This document shows positions 9,979 to 19,056 of a stretch of 64,000 nucleotides of DNA, in pieces. The first letter of the stretch is position 1. Every line of letters begins with the position of its first letter. Location of the stretch: NCBI RefSeq assembly GCF_024436415.1, contig NZ_JAFMZQ010000001.1:682001-746000 (forward strand), read 5' to 3'. A program made the position numbers and the translations under genes. The notes beneath the pieces are model-generated. The model did no database searches and had not been told where the DNA came from. It saw nothing but the letters and a program-made list of their open reading frames with translations. The DNA is from Pedobacter deserti (lineage in GTDB: Bacteria; Bacteroidota; Bacteroidia; Sphingobacteriales; Sphingobacteriaceae).

Positions 9979-10779
9979 ATGGAATTTTTGAGCAGCCCAG
10001 AGGCCTGGATATCATTATTAACGCTGACGGTACTGGAGATCGTCCTCGGCATAGACAACATCATTTTTATTTCCATCTTATCCGGCAAGCTGCCTGTTCA
10101 CCAGCAAAAGAAGGGCAGACAGGTAGGACTGGCGCTGGCCATGATCACCCGTGTGCTCCTGTTGCTATCGTTGAGCTGGGTTATGACCCTTACCGCAGAG
10201 ATATTCAACCTTGGCAGCCTGATTGGGGTAAGCAGTACAGAGTGGCTGCAAAAGCTCTCCATTTCGGGGCGCGACCTGATCCTGATCCTGGGTGGGCTCT
10301 TCCTGATCTATAAGAGTACCCATGAGATCCATGACAAGCTTGAAAGCGAAGAAGAAAAAGAAGTCAAGGGTAAAGTGCACAGTTTTGCCGGTGTCATCGC
10401 TCAGATTCTTATTCTGGACATCGTGTTCTCGCTCGACTCGGTGATTACCGCTGTAGGTATGGCCGACCACGTGGAGATCATGATCGCCGCAGTTGTCATT
10501 GCCGTCGTGATCATGATGGTATCCGCTGGCGCTATCAGTACCTTCGTAAATAAGCATCCCACCGTCAAAATGCTTGCCCTGTCGTTCCTTCTTCTTATAG
10601 GGGTATCTTTACTTGCAGAGGGTCTGGATCAGCATATTCCAAAAGGCTACATTTATTTTGCCATGGCATTTTCTGTACTTGTAGAGATGCTTAACCTGAA
10701 GATGAAGAAAAATGCGGAGCGACCTGTAACATTACGTAATATGCCAAACGAGGGCGATGTTAAGGAGCAGGCACAGTAA
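9979..10779 (+). CDS. TerC family integral membrane protein
   Basis: 266 residues with seven or more hydrophobic segments and the TerC signatures: the acidic N-terminal motif EIVLGIDNIIFISI and the repeat motif DIVFSLDSVITAVG. The Asp residues in these membrane segments are the conserved ones thought to take part in metal handling. Members (TerC, Alx) are connected with Mn homeostasis and metallation of exported proteins; a tellurite role is not implied here. A cytoplasmic Lys/Glu-rich loop lies at about 120-135. Its stop and the next gene's ATG share one base. Confidence 0.9.
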   Translation: MEFLSSPEAWISLLTLTVLEIVLGIDNIIFISILSGKLPVHQQKKGRQVGLALAMITRVLLLLSLSWVMTLTAEIFNLGSLIGVSSTEWLQKLSISGRDLILILGGLFLIYKSTHEIHDKLESEEEKEVKGKVHSFAGVIAQILILDIVFSLDSVITAVGMADHVEIMIAAVVIAVVIMMVSAGAISTFVNKHPTVKMLALSFLLLIGVSLLAEGLDQHIPKGYIYFAMAFSVLVEMLNLKMKKNAERPVTLRNMPNEGDVKEQAQ

Positions 10780-11834
10780 TGATTTCATTTTTTGAGGCCT
10801 CCTTATCCGAACTGTCTATACACCGGATAGGAAATAAATCGCAGGACGAGTTTTACGTTTTGTCGGAGCAATCCGTTTCAATTTCAGACAATTTGCTAAA
10901 CAATCTGTTGCAGCAATACTTCCTCGGGCAGTTCGAAAAGGTCAATGAGATTTACAGGTTCTACCATCCGAACGCCGATCTGAACCTGAACGAGGTTTAC
11001 CACTTCGTCGCAAGCATATTTGAAGACGGGCAGCAATTCCACAGCCACAGTCAGGAAATAGCCAAACACCTGTACGAGGTATCGGGCCACCCCAAGATCA
11101 AGTCGGGAGAACTTTATGTCGCCTATTTTGAAAACGTTCAAATAGAAGGCGGGCTTCATGATGCCATCGGAATATTTAAATCTGAGACCAAGGAAACTTA
11201 CCTAAAGGTGTACCCGGAAAACAGTGGCTTTGGGCTAAGCTATGAACAGGAAGCTATCAACATCAGTAAGCTCGACAAAGGCTGCCTGATTTTCAATACC
11301 GACAAGGAAGAAGGTTATCGCGTTGCGGTCATCGACCAGACCAACCGTAGCAGCGAAGCCGTGTACTGGAAAGATGAATTTCTAAAGCTTCGGGTTCGTA
11401 ACGACAATTTCAACCAGACCAACAGCGTACTGGGCGTTTATAAGAGCTTTGTTACCGAAAAGCTCGATGAAGAGTTTGAGATCTCCAAGGCCGACAAGAT
11501 CGACCTGCTCAATAAGTCGATGAAGTACTTCAAAGAAAAGGAGAGTTTTGATCTCGATGAGTTCTCCAATGAAGTGATCGGTAATGCCGAAGGGATCGAA
11601 TCTTTCAAAAACTTTAAACGGAGTTACGAGGAAGAATTCGAAACTGCAATTCCAGACAGTTTTGATATCTCGGGCGCGGCTGTGAAAAAGCAGGCGCGGG
11701 TATACAAGAGTGTACTTAAACTTGACAAAAACTTCCACATTTATATTCATGGCGACAAAGAGCTTATCGAAAAGGGCTTTGACGATGATAAGTCCATGAA
11801 CTACTACAAGGTTTACTTCCGCGAAGAACAATAA
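10779..11834 (+). CDS. Nucleoid-associated protein, NdpA/YejK family
   Basis: 351 residues covering the family fold. The N-terminal domain resembles YejK in segments such as SVSISDNLLNNLL. The central part with GIFKSE and YLKVYP resembles the same family, and the C-terminal part is rich in Lys, Asp and Phe. Enterobacterial YejK binds the nucleoid and topoisomerases; the role in Bacteroidota is not established. The start codon overlaps the terC stop by one base (TAATG), so translation is probably coupled. The pairing with terC carries no obvious functional logic. Confidence 0.85.
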   Translation: MISFFEASLSELSIHRIGNKSQDEFYVLSEQSVSISDNLLNNLLQQYFLGQFEKVNEIYRFYHPNADLNLNEVYHFVASIFEDGQQFHSHSQEIAKHLYEVSGHPKIKSGELYVAYFENVQIEGGLHDAIGIFKSETKETYLKVYPENSGFGLSYEQEAINISKLDKGCLIFNTDKEEGYRVAVIDQTNRSSEAVYWKDEFLKLRVRNDNFNQTNSVLGVYKSFVTEKLDEEFEISKADKIDLLNKSMKYFKEKESFDLDEFSNEVIGNAEGIESFKNFKRSYEEEFETAIPDSFDISGAAVKKQARVYKSVLKLDKNFHIYIHGDKELIEKGFDDDKSMNYYKVYFREEQ

Positions 11835-11880
11835 ATTATCCGTCGGCCACCTGCCTTAAATTCGGAATAAATTGTAGCTT

Positions 11881-11888
11881 TAGGTTTG
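11881..11888 (+). promoter_or_regulatory. Bacteroidota -7 element for the MHS transporter gene
   Basis: TAGGTTTG matches TAnnTTTG exactly. Transcription would start near 11895, giving a leader of about 36 bases to the ATG at 11931. This argues against the upstream in-frame TTG at 11886, which falls inside the promoter. No clear -33 TTG at the usual distance was found. Confidence 0.5.
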
Positions 11889-11930
11889 CGGCAACCCGGT
11901 TGCCCCAGCCTGCTAACCAATTTTAACCAA

Positions 11931-13460
11931 ATGAACGGCGAAAGCAAACAGAACAATATTTTTAAAGTTATCGGGGCCTCTTCCCTCGGAACCCTCATTG
12001 AATGGTACGACTTCTATATTTTCGGAAGTCTGGCCACCATCATAGGCACGCAATTATTCCCTGCTGATGCGGGCGCCTCGGCGCTGATCAACACCCTGGC
12101 GATCTTTGCCGCTGGATTTATAGTCAGGCCCTTTGGAGCGCTTGTGTTTGGTCGCCTGGGCGATCTGATCGGGCGTAAATATACCTTTCTGCTTACGCTG
12201 GTGCTCATGGGCGGGTCAACCTTCCTCATTGGTCTTATCCCATCGTATTCCAGCATTGGATATGCGGCTCCTATACTCGTTCTCATACTCCGACTGGTGC
12301 AGGGGCTTGCCCTTGGAGGAGAATACGGAGGTGCGGCTACTTATGTTGCCGAACACGCGCCCGCTAATAAAAGGGGCTTCTTCACCAGCTGGATACAGAC
12401 CACGGCGACGGGTGGACTCTTTCTCTCGCTGGGTGTCATCGTGTTTACCAAAAACCTGCTGGGTGCAGAAGCGTTTTCCGACTGGGGCTGGCGTGTGCCT
12501 TTCCTGCTCTCCATCCTGCTTGTCGGTGTTTCCATCTATATCCGGATGAAGATGCACGAGTCACCCATGTTCACCAAACTCAAGACCGAAGGCAAGGTTT
12601 CCAAAAATCCGCTTAAGGAGAGCTTCAGGAACAAAGCCAATTTCAAGATGGTTCTGCTGGCTTTGTTTGGCGCTACGATGGGACAAGGTGTGATCTGGTA
12701 TACCGGGCAGTTTTACGCCCAGTCCTTTCTGGAGAATACCTGCAAACTCGATTTCAACGACTCCCGTTATATCCTGCTTTGGGCCATCGCCTTTGCGACG
12801 CCATTTTTTATTGTCTTCGGGTCATGGAGCGACAAGGTAGGGCGGAAATGGATTATGCTGGCTGGCATGCTCCTGGGCGTCGTGTTATACAGGCCCATAT
12901 ACCAGATCTTCCTTAACGACACGGACTTCAGTAACATTCCGCAAACAGAAGTGCGTAGTCGGCTCGAAGGCGCTGTTACCAAGTCGCTGGATGTGAAGAC
13001 AGGCGATAGCCTTACCTTGATTCAAACGCATTATGAGCTGCATGATGGCACGGCCTTTACGAAAGAACAGCTGATCACCAAGAAGCCGGACAACTGGATG
13101 AGCACCGCAGAGCCGGTATACAAAGACAAAAAATTATCTTCCCCCGTCTTTTGGAAGTTCGTTGCACTTGTGTTTTTCCAGATCCTGCTGGTCACTATGG
13201 TTTACGGCCCAATTGCAGCATTCCTCGTAGAACTCTTCCCCACAAAGATCCGATACACCTCCATGTCGCTTCCTTATCATATAGGCAACGGGGTGTTTGG
13301 CGGACTGGTGCCCTTCGTTGCTACCTTAATCGCTAGTTTCCCTGGTTCCACGCCGCTATCAGGCTTGTGGTATCCTATAGGCATAGCCGCTTTAAGTTTT
13401 GTTATAGGCGCCGTCTATCTGTCCAATCGTAAACCCGATCACGGCGAAGCCGATCATTAA
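11931..13460 (+). CDS. MFS transporter, metabolite:H+ symporter (MHS)-like
   Basis: 509 residues from the ATG at 11931; the longer TTG frame begins inside a promoter element and is not preferred. About twelve hydrophobic segments are present, with MHS-subfamily signatures: IEWYDFYIFG in TM1, RPFGALVFGRLGD (the MFS loop 2-3 motif) and GGEYGGAATYVAEH. Between TM8 and TM9-10 there is an unusual hydrophilic insert of roughly 90 residues (about 330-420 from this start), seen in some Bacteroidota homologues. Known MHS proteins move organic acids or osmolytes with protons; the substrate here is unknown. A small membrane protein is encoded 9 bases downstream. Confidence 0.88.
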   Translation: MNGESKQNNIFKVIGASSLGTLIEWYDFYIFGSLATIIGTQLFPADAGASALINTLAIFAAGFIVRPFGALVFGRLGDLIGRKYTFLLTLVLMGGSTFLIGLIPSYSSIGYAAPILVLILRLVQGLALGGEYGGAATYVAEHAPANKRGFFTSWIQTTATGGLFLSLGVIVFTKNLLGAEAFSDWGWRVPFLLSILLVGVSIYIRMKMHESPMFTKLKTEGKVSKNPLKESFRNKANFKMVLLALFGATMGQGVIWYTGQFYAQSFLENTCKLDFNDSRYILLWAIAFATPFFIVFGSWSDKVGRKWIMLAGMLLGVVLYRPIYQIFLNDTDFSNIPQTEVRSRLEGAVTKSLDVKTGDSLTLIQTHYELHDGTAFTKEQLITKKPDNWMSTAEPVYKDKKLSSPVFWKFVALVFFQILLVTMVYGPIAAFLVELFPTKIRYTSMSLPYHIGNGVFGGLVPFVATLIASFPGSTPLSGLWYPIGIAALSFVIGAVYLSNRKPDHGEADH

Positions 13461-13469
13461 TTGAGCCAT

Positions 13470-13709
13470 ATGAACGCATTAAAAAAGGCATTAGGCATAT
13501 TCTGGATCCTGCTCGGACCAGCATCGATCATTTTCCTGTTTGCTCAGGCTATTGAGAAAACCGGGCTGGCTCCGGATGGTGTGGCCAGAACCAACACGGC
13601 ACTTCAATGGGGAATTATCCTTTGTATATTCATCCCGATCAGCGCCGGACTGGTTGTTTTTGGCTACTATGCGCTTAAAGGCGAGTACAACAGGCTTCCC
13701 GACGAGTAG
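13470..13709 (+). CDS. Small two-TM membrane protein paired with the MHS transporter
   Basis: 79 residues from the ATG at 13470 (a TTG at 13461 would add three). Two hydrophobic helices, at about 6-24 and 45-66, are joined by a short polar loop, and the C-terminus is charged. It resembles the small uncharacterised membrane proteins (DUF6814-like, from memory) found beside MHS transporters in Bacteroidota. The 9-base spacing suggests an accessory subunit. No enzymatic motif is visible. Confidence 0.72.
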   Translation: MNALKKALGIFWILLGPASIIFLFAQAIEKTGLAPDGVARTNTALQWGIILCIFIPISAGLVVFGYYALKGEYNRLPDE

Positions 13710-13733
13710 CTCTGTCACACAGCATCAGATCCG

Positions 13734-14918
13734 CTATAAAACGCGGAGCAGCAAGCCCTTCAGATATTCCCCCTCTGCAAATGAAGCCCGCACCGGGTGA
13801 TCTTCCGGCTGAGAAAATTGTCCGATGATCTGTACCTCCCGGCCGGCATCAAGCGCGGCCCAGGCAATGATCTGTTTGAAAGTCTCGATATCCACAGCAC
13901 CAGAGCAGGAAAACGTGGCCAGCAAGCCCCCCGGCTCCAGGATAAGCATACCCAACCGATTCAGGTCCTTATAAGCCCGTGCAGCCCGGTCGAGCGCCGA
14001 CCGTGAGGGGGCATACTTTGGCGGATCGAGTACCAGTACGTCAAATTTTCTGCCTTCGTCTTTAAAAGCCCTGAGTTGTTTGTTAACATCCGATTGGATG
14101 CTCCTTTGATGCTCCTTATCAAAACCATTCAAGCTGATATTATGCTGTAACGTTTCGATGGCTAATGCCGAGCTGTCGACACTCGTAACCTCGGCAGCAC
14201 CTTGTTTAATACAATTAAGTGAAAAACCGCCGCTGTAAGAAAAGCAATCCAAAACCCTTTTACCCTTTGCGTGTGCCGCAAGGATCGCCCGGTTATCACG
14301 CTGATCGCAATAGAAGCCGGATTTTTGTCCCCCGGCAATATTGATATGGTATTTAATACCGTTCTCTTTTACCTCAAGAAACTCAGGCGGGTGTTCACCC
14401 CAAAGCAGACCCTGATCAGCCGCCAGGTTCTCGTGTTTGCGGGCACCGGCATCGCTCTTATCAAATACACCTCTGGGCTGAAGCAGTTCAACAAGAATAT
14501 CGATCAGGTCGTGTTTAACCAGCTCAATTCCAGCACTCAGGATCTGTACCGACAGGAAATCAGCGTACTTGTCGACAATCAGGCCCGGCAGGAAGTCGGC
14601 CTCACTGAATACCAGTCTGCAGGTATCCGTATTTTCATCCAGCAAGGGCTTGCGGGCAGCAATTGCCTTGCTTAGTTTGTCGGAATACCAGGCTTTGTCT
14701 ATCACCGCGTCTTCTTTCCATTCCAGCAGCCGGAGCGCAACGCGCGACTGATCATTGTAATATGCATAGGCAAGAAACTCGTTCGCTGCCGACCTTACCG
14801 TTACAACCTCACCGTTCTCCGGTTTCCCTTTTAACCGCTCGAGCGCGCCGGAAAATATCCAGGGATGACGCAGCAATGCCGCCTTTTCTTTGCCTTTCTT
14901 TAGTATCACGTCAGTCAT
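13734..14918 (-). CDS. Class I SAM-dependent rRNA methyltransferase, RlmI/RlmK-type
   Basis: 394 residues from the ATG at 14918; a longer frame to 14999 adds a stretch without family similarity. The N-terminal PUA-like domain (residues 1-75, with HPWIFSGAL) precedes an intermediate domain and a Rossmann methyltransferase domain with motif I VLDCFSYSGGFSL. The acidic motif follows (SVDSS), then the catalytic motif DPPKYAPS and FSCSG containing the likely nucleophilic Cys. E. coli RlmI makes m5C1962 in 23S rRNA, the most probable activity. Its promoter region is shared divergently with the large MG2-like gene and contains a perfect inverted repeat. Confidence 0.88.
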   Translation of the reverse strand: MTDVILKKGKEKAALLRHPWIFSGALERLKGKPENGEVVTVRSAANEFLAYAYYNDQSRVALRLLEWKEDAVIDKAWYSDKLSKAIAARKPLLDENTDTCRLVFSEADFLPGLIVDKYADFLSVQILSAGIELVKHDLIDILVELLQPRGVFDKSDAGARKHENLAADQGLLWGEHPPEFLEVKENGIKYHINIAGGQKSGFYCDQRDNRAILAAHAKGKRVLDCFSYSGGFSLNCIKQGAAEVTSVDSSALAIETLQHNISLNGFDKEHQRSIQSDVNKQLRAFKDEGRKFDVLVLDPPKYAPSRSALDRAARAYKDLNRLGMLILEPGGLLATFSCSGAVDIETFKQIIAWAALDAGREVQIIGQFSQPEDHPVRASFAEGEYLKGLLLRVL

Positions 14919-15021
14919 GCCACAAAAATAGCGTAAAAAAGATTTAAGGGAGAATTTCGGGGATAGCATACCCAATTTTCGGTTCCACTCTCTTCGCAAA
15001 TGATCTGGTATTTATTCGGGT

Positions 15022-15056
15022 CTTGTTCGCAAAAGGTACCCCATTTTGCGAACAAG
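15022..15056. repeat. Perfect 13-bp inverted repeat in a divergent promoter region
   Basis: CTTGTTCGCAAAA at 15022-15034 is matched exactly by TTTTGCGAACAAG at 15044-15056, with a 9-base spacer that itself contains the palindrome GGTACC. It lies between the divergent starts of the RlmI-type gene (14918) and the secreted protein gene (15151). No T tract follows on either strand, so an operator or RNA hairpin is more likely than a terminator. Confidence 0.7.
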
Positions 15057-15150
15057 TGTGCCATTAAGTCCGGATTAAGCCCGAACGAGGTGGAGCGTAA
15101 GAGAAATACATTGGGATTTTTGTTATATTCGGTTATTAACGAATGTTCTC

Positions 15151-17766
15151 ATGTTATATCCTTATGCACTCATCAATGCAATATTAGCGCCCAGTCGGCT
15201 ATTTTTTATTTTTTTTTCGATGTCAGTCGGTTTTATCGTCAGGCCTACGTTCGCACAGGAAGATGTTCATTCTGCGGATAGCTCCATTGCACAGGTCAGG
15301 CGAAATCTGGCACTTTTGCCTCGGGAAAAGATCTACCTGCACACAGACAAGCATGCGTATCAAATTGGAGATACGTTATGGTTTAAAGCATATGTGGTCG
15401 ATGCCTCAAACTATGGCCCGAGTAACACGAGTAAGTTGCTGTTTCTAGAGTTTTACAATGAACGTTCTGATATGGTTAGCCGACAAAGCGTTGAAATTAA
15501 ACAGGGCTTGGGATTTGCTCAGATAGCAATAGATAGTGCAATCTTTAGCGAGGGTACTTTTTCGTTGTATGCGTATACGCATTGGACCAATAACTTTAGC
15601 ACCGAACACGCTTTTAGCAAATCCTTTTACATCGGGAAGCCCAGTCAGCACTCATGGTTCATTAACTCAGATGTACGTGCCAGTCCTCAGGGCGGCCGAG
15701 AGCAACTCGATGTTGCGTTGCAAGTAAAGGATGTTAGCCATGCGCCTATAGGCCTTCGGGATGTCCATGTGAAGCTTATGTCGCGGTCGCCCAACATACC
15801 CGTGGTTGATGAGAAGATAAAAACTGACCGGGAAGGTAAGCTCAACTTCAGCTACAAGCTGAACCGCCGGCGAAAATTGAGCAACTTTTATATTGAGTTG
15901 CAGGATATAAGCAGTGGCTCGCCCGGATACATCACAAAACTACCGCTGATGCAGCTTGAAAGGAACTCGGAAATCGATCTGCAGTTTCTCCCCGAAGGCG
16001 GGAAACTGATTAACGGCCTACCTGCGGTTGTCGCTTTCAAGGCCGTTAACGTAGATGGTAAGGCAGTTGATCTTGCTGGTGAAGTGTATAATGAAGCGAA
16101 GAGACAGGTCGCCACCTTTACGAGCTCGCATGACGGGATGGGCAAATTTATGATGGTTCCGGACATTAAAACGAAATACACCGTTAAAATAACCAAGCCG
16201 CTCGGGGTCAGCCAAACTTTTGAACTCCCGGCGATAGCCGAAAACGGTTTGTCTATGCAGGTGGACGTATCGGATCCCGACACGCTTAAAGTTTGCTACA
16301 ATGTCTCTGCGCAAGTTTTGGCAAATGATGGCGATCTCAGCATATTAGGCACACTAAATGGCGTCTTCTATTATCAGCAAAAGCTGGACACGAAGAAAAC
16401 AAGTGTTATGATCGATAAGAAACTTTTTCCTACGGGTATTGCGCGGATCGTCATGCTATACAACGGTCGCCCTCTAGCTGAGCGGGCAGTGTTTATTAAT
16501 CATCATGACCAGCTTAGAATGAAGTATCAGTTAAGCATAACAGGGAATGGCTTGAAGCTAACCGTAAAAGACAAAGACGGCAACCCGGTAATGGGACAGT
16601 TTTCAGTTGCAGTTACAAACGGTCGCCTCACCAAACCTGATACATCAGGAAGTTACGATCTGGTTACCCATTTTCTGCTTAGTTCTGAATTGAAGGGTAA
16701 AATAAACAATCCGGGGTATTACATCAAGGGAGGAGATAAAGTGGCTGGCGACCTGGATTTGCTTATGCTTACGCAGGGCTGGACCGATTTTGAGTGGAAG
16801 GACCTGGAGAGGCCGGCCGTTCGGAAAGTAGAACCCGATACATCGACCCGGATAGTTGATGTGAAGTACTTAGCTTTCACCAATGTCCAGGATCTTCAGG
16901 TCGTACCCCGGTATGTGAATCTTCAACCAGGGCTGTCGGTGGCCATTCCGGTAGGGGAGGAAGACAGACTTAATCTGACCGGAAATTTCCTCCAGGAGGT
17001 AAATATTAAGCAACGGAAAAAACGAGATTATAGCGGTCATAACCGCAATGGTGTGGGCTTTGCAGATGTTGTCTTGGATTCAGTTGATATAGTCCGCTCA
17101 AAGGCGATAGGCCTTTATCAACTGCTCAGTATGAAAGTTCCGGACCTTAAAATAGAACGCAGGTATCTTAAATTAGAAAACAGAAGCGGCTATGCGCTAA
17201 AAATAGGCGACCGGTGGGTAACCTTTTGGGCTAACGACCTGTCGGGCAAGTTCGGACGAAATCCCTGGCTATTCCTTGGGGATACTCCGCAGGCATTGAA
17301 AGATAAACTGAACGTCTTCGACGCACGGGGTCTTAGTTTGATTGAGGTGATGTACAGCCAAAAGTATCTTCATGCTTATAATCCCTCCAAGATACCGCAG
17401 CAATTCACACATGGTCATACCAGAAAGACTGTTGAAGCTTTTGCAAAAGCTGGTGTTCCGGCTCCTTTGGCACAGGAAGAGGAGTCTGCCATAATTGAAT
17501 TGACGTATTCTCGTTATTTTAGACCAGACCCCAATCCAATGGCCATAGTGTTCCCCAGAAAATTTTTTGTGCCGAGGTTTCAAGATAGCGATTCGGTTTC
17601 CGGCTACGCGACACTGTTTTGGGAACCTCGACTCATCACAGATCAGTATGGCAACGCGAGCCTGACTTTGCCTGAAAATGTTGTAGACGCTGAATTGCAC
17701 CTTAGCGTACAGGGAATTGATGTCAACGGTAGATTGGCAAGTTACTTCGGTATAATACGCCGTTAG
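15151..17766 (+). CDS. Large secreted MG2-like (macroglobulin-domain) protein
   Basis: 871 residues with an N-terminal signal sequence ending near residue 36 (PTFAQ). The first mature domain carries the macroglobulin MG2-like signature EKIYLHTDKHAYQIGDTLWF at about 60-80. Further beta-sandwich regions follow (LQFLPEGGKL near 275), and a C-terminal portion ends in YFGIIR. Such proteins are frequent in Bacteroidota; many are annotated only as hypothetical or as carrying an alpha-2-macroglobulin N-terminal domain. No thioester CGEQ motif and no TonB box were seen, so it is not a classical alpha-2-macroglobulin or a porin receptor. It is probably periplasmic or surface located. It stands alone between divergent rlmI-type and downstream tadA genes. 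Confidence 0.75.
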   Translation: MLYPYALINAILAPSRLFFIFFSMSVGFIVRPTFAQEDVHSADSSIAQVRRNLALLPREKIYLHTDKHAYQIGDTLWFKAYVVDASNYGPSNTSKLLFLEFYNERSDMVSRQSVEIKQGLGFAQIAIDSAIFSEGTFSLYAYTHWTNNFSTEHAFSKSFYIGKPSQHSWFINSDVRASPQGGREQLDVALQVKDVSHAPIGLRDVHVKLMSRSPNIPVVDEKIKTDREGKLNFSYKLNRRRKLSNFYIELQDISSGSPGYITKLPLMQLERNSEIDLQFLPEGGKLINGLPAVVAFKAVNVDGKAVDLAGEVYNEAKRQVATFTSSHDGMGKFMMVPDIKTKYTVKITKPLGVSQTFELPAIAENGLSMQVDVSDPDTLKVCYNVSAQVLANDGDLSILGTLNGVFYYQQKLDTKKTSVMIDKKLFPTGIARIVMLYNGRPLAERAVFINHHDQLRMKYQLSITGNGLKLTVKDKDGNPVMGQFSVAVTNGRLTKPDTSGSYDLVTHFLLSSELKGKINNPGYYIKGGDKVAGDLDLLMLTQGWTDFEWKDLERPAVRKVEPDTSTRIVDVKYLAFTNVQDLQVVPRYVNLQPGLSVAIPVGEEDRLNLTGNFLQEVNIKQRKKRDYSGHNRNGVGFADVVLDSVDIVRSKAIGLYQLLSMKVPDLKIERRYLKLENRSGYALKIGDRWVTFWANDLSGKFGRNPWLFLGDTPQALKDKLNVFDARGLSLIEVMYSQKYLHAYNPSKIPQQFTHGHTRKTVEAFAKAGVPAPLAQEEESAIIELTYSRYFRPDPNPMAIVFPRKFFVPRFQDSDSVSGYATLFWEPRLITDQYGNASLTLPENVVDAELHLSVQGIDVNGRLASYFGIIRR

Positions 17767-17791
17767 TCCCATCCAGATGTAGGGAATATCG

Positions 17792-17799
17792 TATCTTTG
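17792..17799 (+). promoter_or_regulatory. -7 element immediately before tadA
   Basis: TATCTTTG matches TAnnTTTG. Transcription would begin near 17806, essentially at the tadA ATG (17805). The message would be leaderless from this promoter, unless a start further downstream is used or tadA is read from an upstream promoter. Confidence 0.4.
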
Positions 17800-17804
17800 G
17801 GCCG

Positions 17805-18278
17805 ATGACATTTTACAATTTTTCAGGAGAAACACAGCCCGAAGCGGAAGACGAACATTATATGCGGCTGGCCTTGCAGGAAGCGAAAAAGGCTTACGAG
17901 GCAGAAGAGATCCCTATCGGCGCAATTGTGGTATGCAAGAACAGGATCGTGGGGCGGGGCTACAACCTAACCGAACAGCTTAATGATGTCACTGCTCATG
18001 CCGAGATGCAGGCTTTTACTGCAGCCTCGCAAACCATTGGCGGAAAATATTTGCGTGACTGTACACTCTATGTAACCGTAGAACCTTGTGTCATGTGTGC
18101 GGGAGCAAGTTACTGGACACAGATCAGCCGGGTGGTGTACGGCGCTTCTGAGCCTAAATGCGGTTTTACTTCTAAAGGCGATAAGCTGCTGCATCCTAAG
18201 ACACTCCTGAAGGGCGGGGTGCTCGCAGATGAGTGTGCTACATTGATGAAGCAATTTTTCCTGAACAAAAGGGGTTAA
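17805..18278 (+). CDS. tadA: tRNA-specific adenosine deaminase
   Basis: 157 residues of the cytidine-deaminase fold. The zinc-binding and catalytic motif is HAE at 65-67 (His65 ligand, Glu67 proton shuttle), with Cys95 and Cys98 in PCVMC. The family converts A34 to inosine in tRNA-Arg(ACG), allowing it to read all CGN codons except CGG. The N-terminus is about 8 residues longer than in E. coli TadA before the MRLAL helix; the ATG at 17862 is too far inside. A -7 element sits directly upstream, which leaves little or no leader. Confidence 0.93.
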   Translation: MTFYNFSGETQPEAEDEHYMRLALQEAKKAYEAEEIPIGAIVVCKNRIVGRGYNLTEQLNDVTAHAEMQAFTAASQTIGGKYLRDCTLYVTVEPCVMCAGASYWTQISRVVYGASEPKCGFTSKGDKLLHPKTLLKGGVLADECATLMKQFFLNKRG

Positions 18279-18291
18279 AGTTGACAAAGTG

Positions 18292-18325
18292 TTGAACAAT
18301 TTTTAACCTTGGTATGTTATCTTTG
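18292..18325 (+). promoter_or_regulatory. sodA promoter
   Basis: TTG at 18292-18294, 23 bases, then TATCTTTG at 18318-18325, an exact TAnnTTTG. Transcription should start near 18332, leaving a leader of about 94 bases that contains a small inverted repeat (CTTAG/CTAAG). Confidence 0.5.
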
Positions 18326-18425
18326 TTAAGCTTAGCGTTATTGCCTAAGTTTGTTCTCAAACAATTTTTACCGGCCGTGCTGAGCAGAAATTGGAAATAT
18401 AATTTTAAACCTTAAATCATTTATT

Positions 18426-19031
18426 ATGGCTTTTGAACTACCTGCGTTACCATACGCAACCGACGCATTAGAACCGCATATCGATAAACAAACCATGGAA
18501 ATTCACCATGGCAAGCACCACCAGGCTTATGTAACCAACCTAAATAAAGCTTTAGAAGGTAAGCCTGAGGCCAATCAGAGCATCGAAGAGATCATCAAAA
18601 ATATTTCAAAGTTCCCGGCAGCGGTTAGAAATAACGGCGGTGGCCATTATAACCACTCCCTTTTCTGGCAGGTTATTGGGCCGAACAAGGGCGGAGAGCC
18701 TACTGGCGAGCTTGCTGAGGCGATCAATTCCGCCTTCGGATCATTTGCTGATTTCAAAACCAAGTTTGCCGAAGCAGGCGCTACCCGTTTTGGATCTGGC
18801 TGGGCCTGGTTAAGCGTTGGCGCTGATAAAAAGCTGATCGTTTCGTCTACACCAAATCAAGACAACCCGCTAATGGATGTTGCTGAAGTGAAAGGCACGC
18901 CTATTTTGGGTATGGATGTATGGGAGCATGCCTATTACCTGAAGTATCAGAACAGACGTCCTGATTATATCGCAGCGTTCTGGAATGTGGTAAACTGGGA
19001 TGCTGTAGCTGAGCGCTTCAAAAAAGCATAA
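18426..19031 (+). CDS. sodA: Superoxide dismutase, Fe/Mn family (Mn-like)
   Basis: 201 residues, full length. Metal ligands are His27, His77 (in NHSLFW), Asp164 and His168 (DVWEHAY). The GGGH sequence before the second ligand and the STPNQD segment near residue 141 resemble Mn-type rather than Fe-type enzymes. Metal use can still be cambialistic. It disproportionates superoxide in the cytoplasm. The gene lies alone between a promoter of Bacteroidota type and a terminator at 19057, two genes away from oxyR, consistent with an oxidative-stress cluster. Confidence 0.97.
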   Translation: MAFELPALPYATDALEPHIDKQTMEIHHGKHHQAYVTNLNKALEGKPEANQSIEEIIKNISKFPAAVRNNGGGHYNHSLFWQVIGPNKGGEPTGELAEAINSAFGSFADFKTKFAEAGATRFGSGWAWLSVGADKKLIVSSTPNQDNPLMDVAEVKGTPILGMDVWEHAYYLKYQNRRPDYIAAFWNVVNWDAVAERFKKA

Positions 19032-19056
19032 TAGCACTTTATAATTCAAAATGGTG

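Noticed and set aside
11886..11930. Upstream TTG start for the MHS transporter
   Set aside because: The TTG lies in a TAnnTTTG promoter element and the added residues resemble no family N-terminus.
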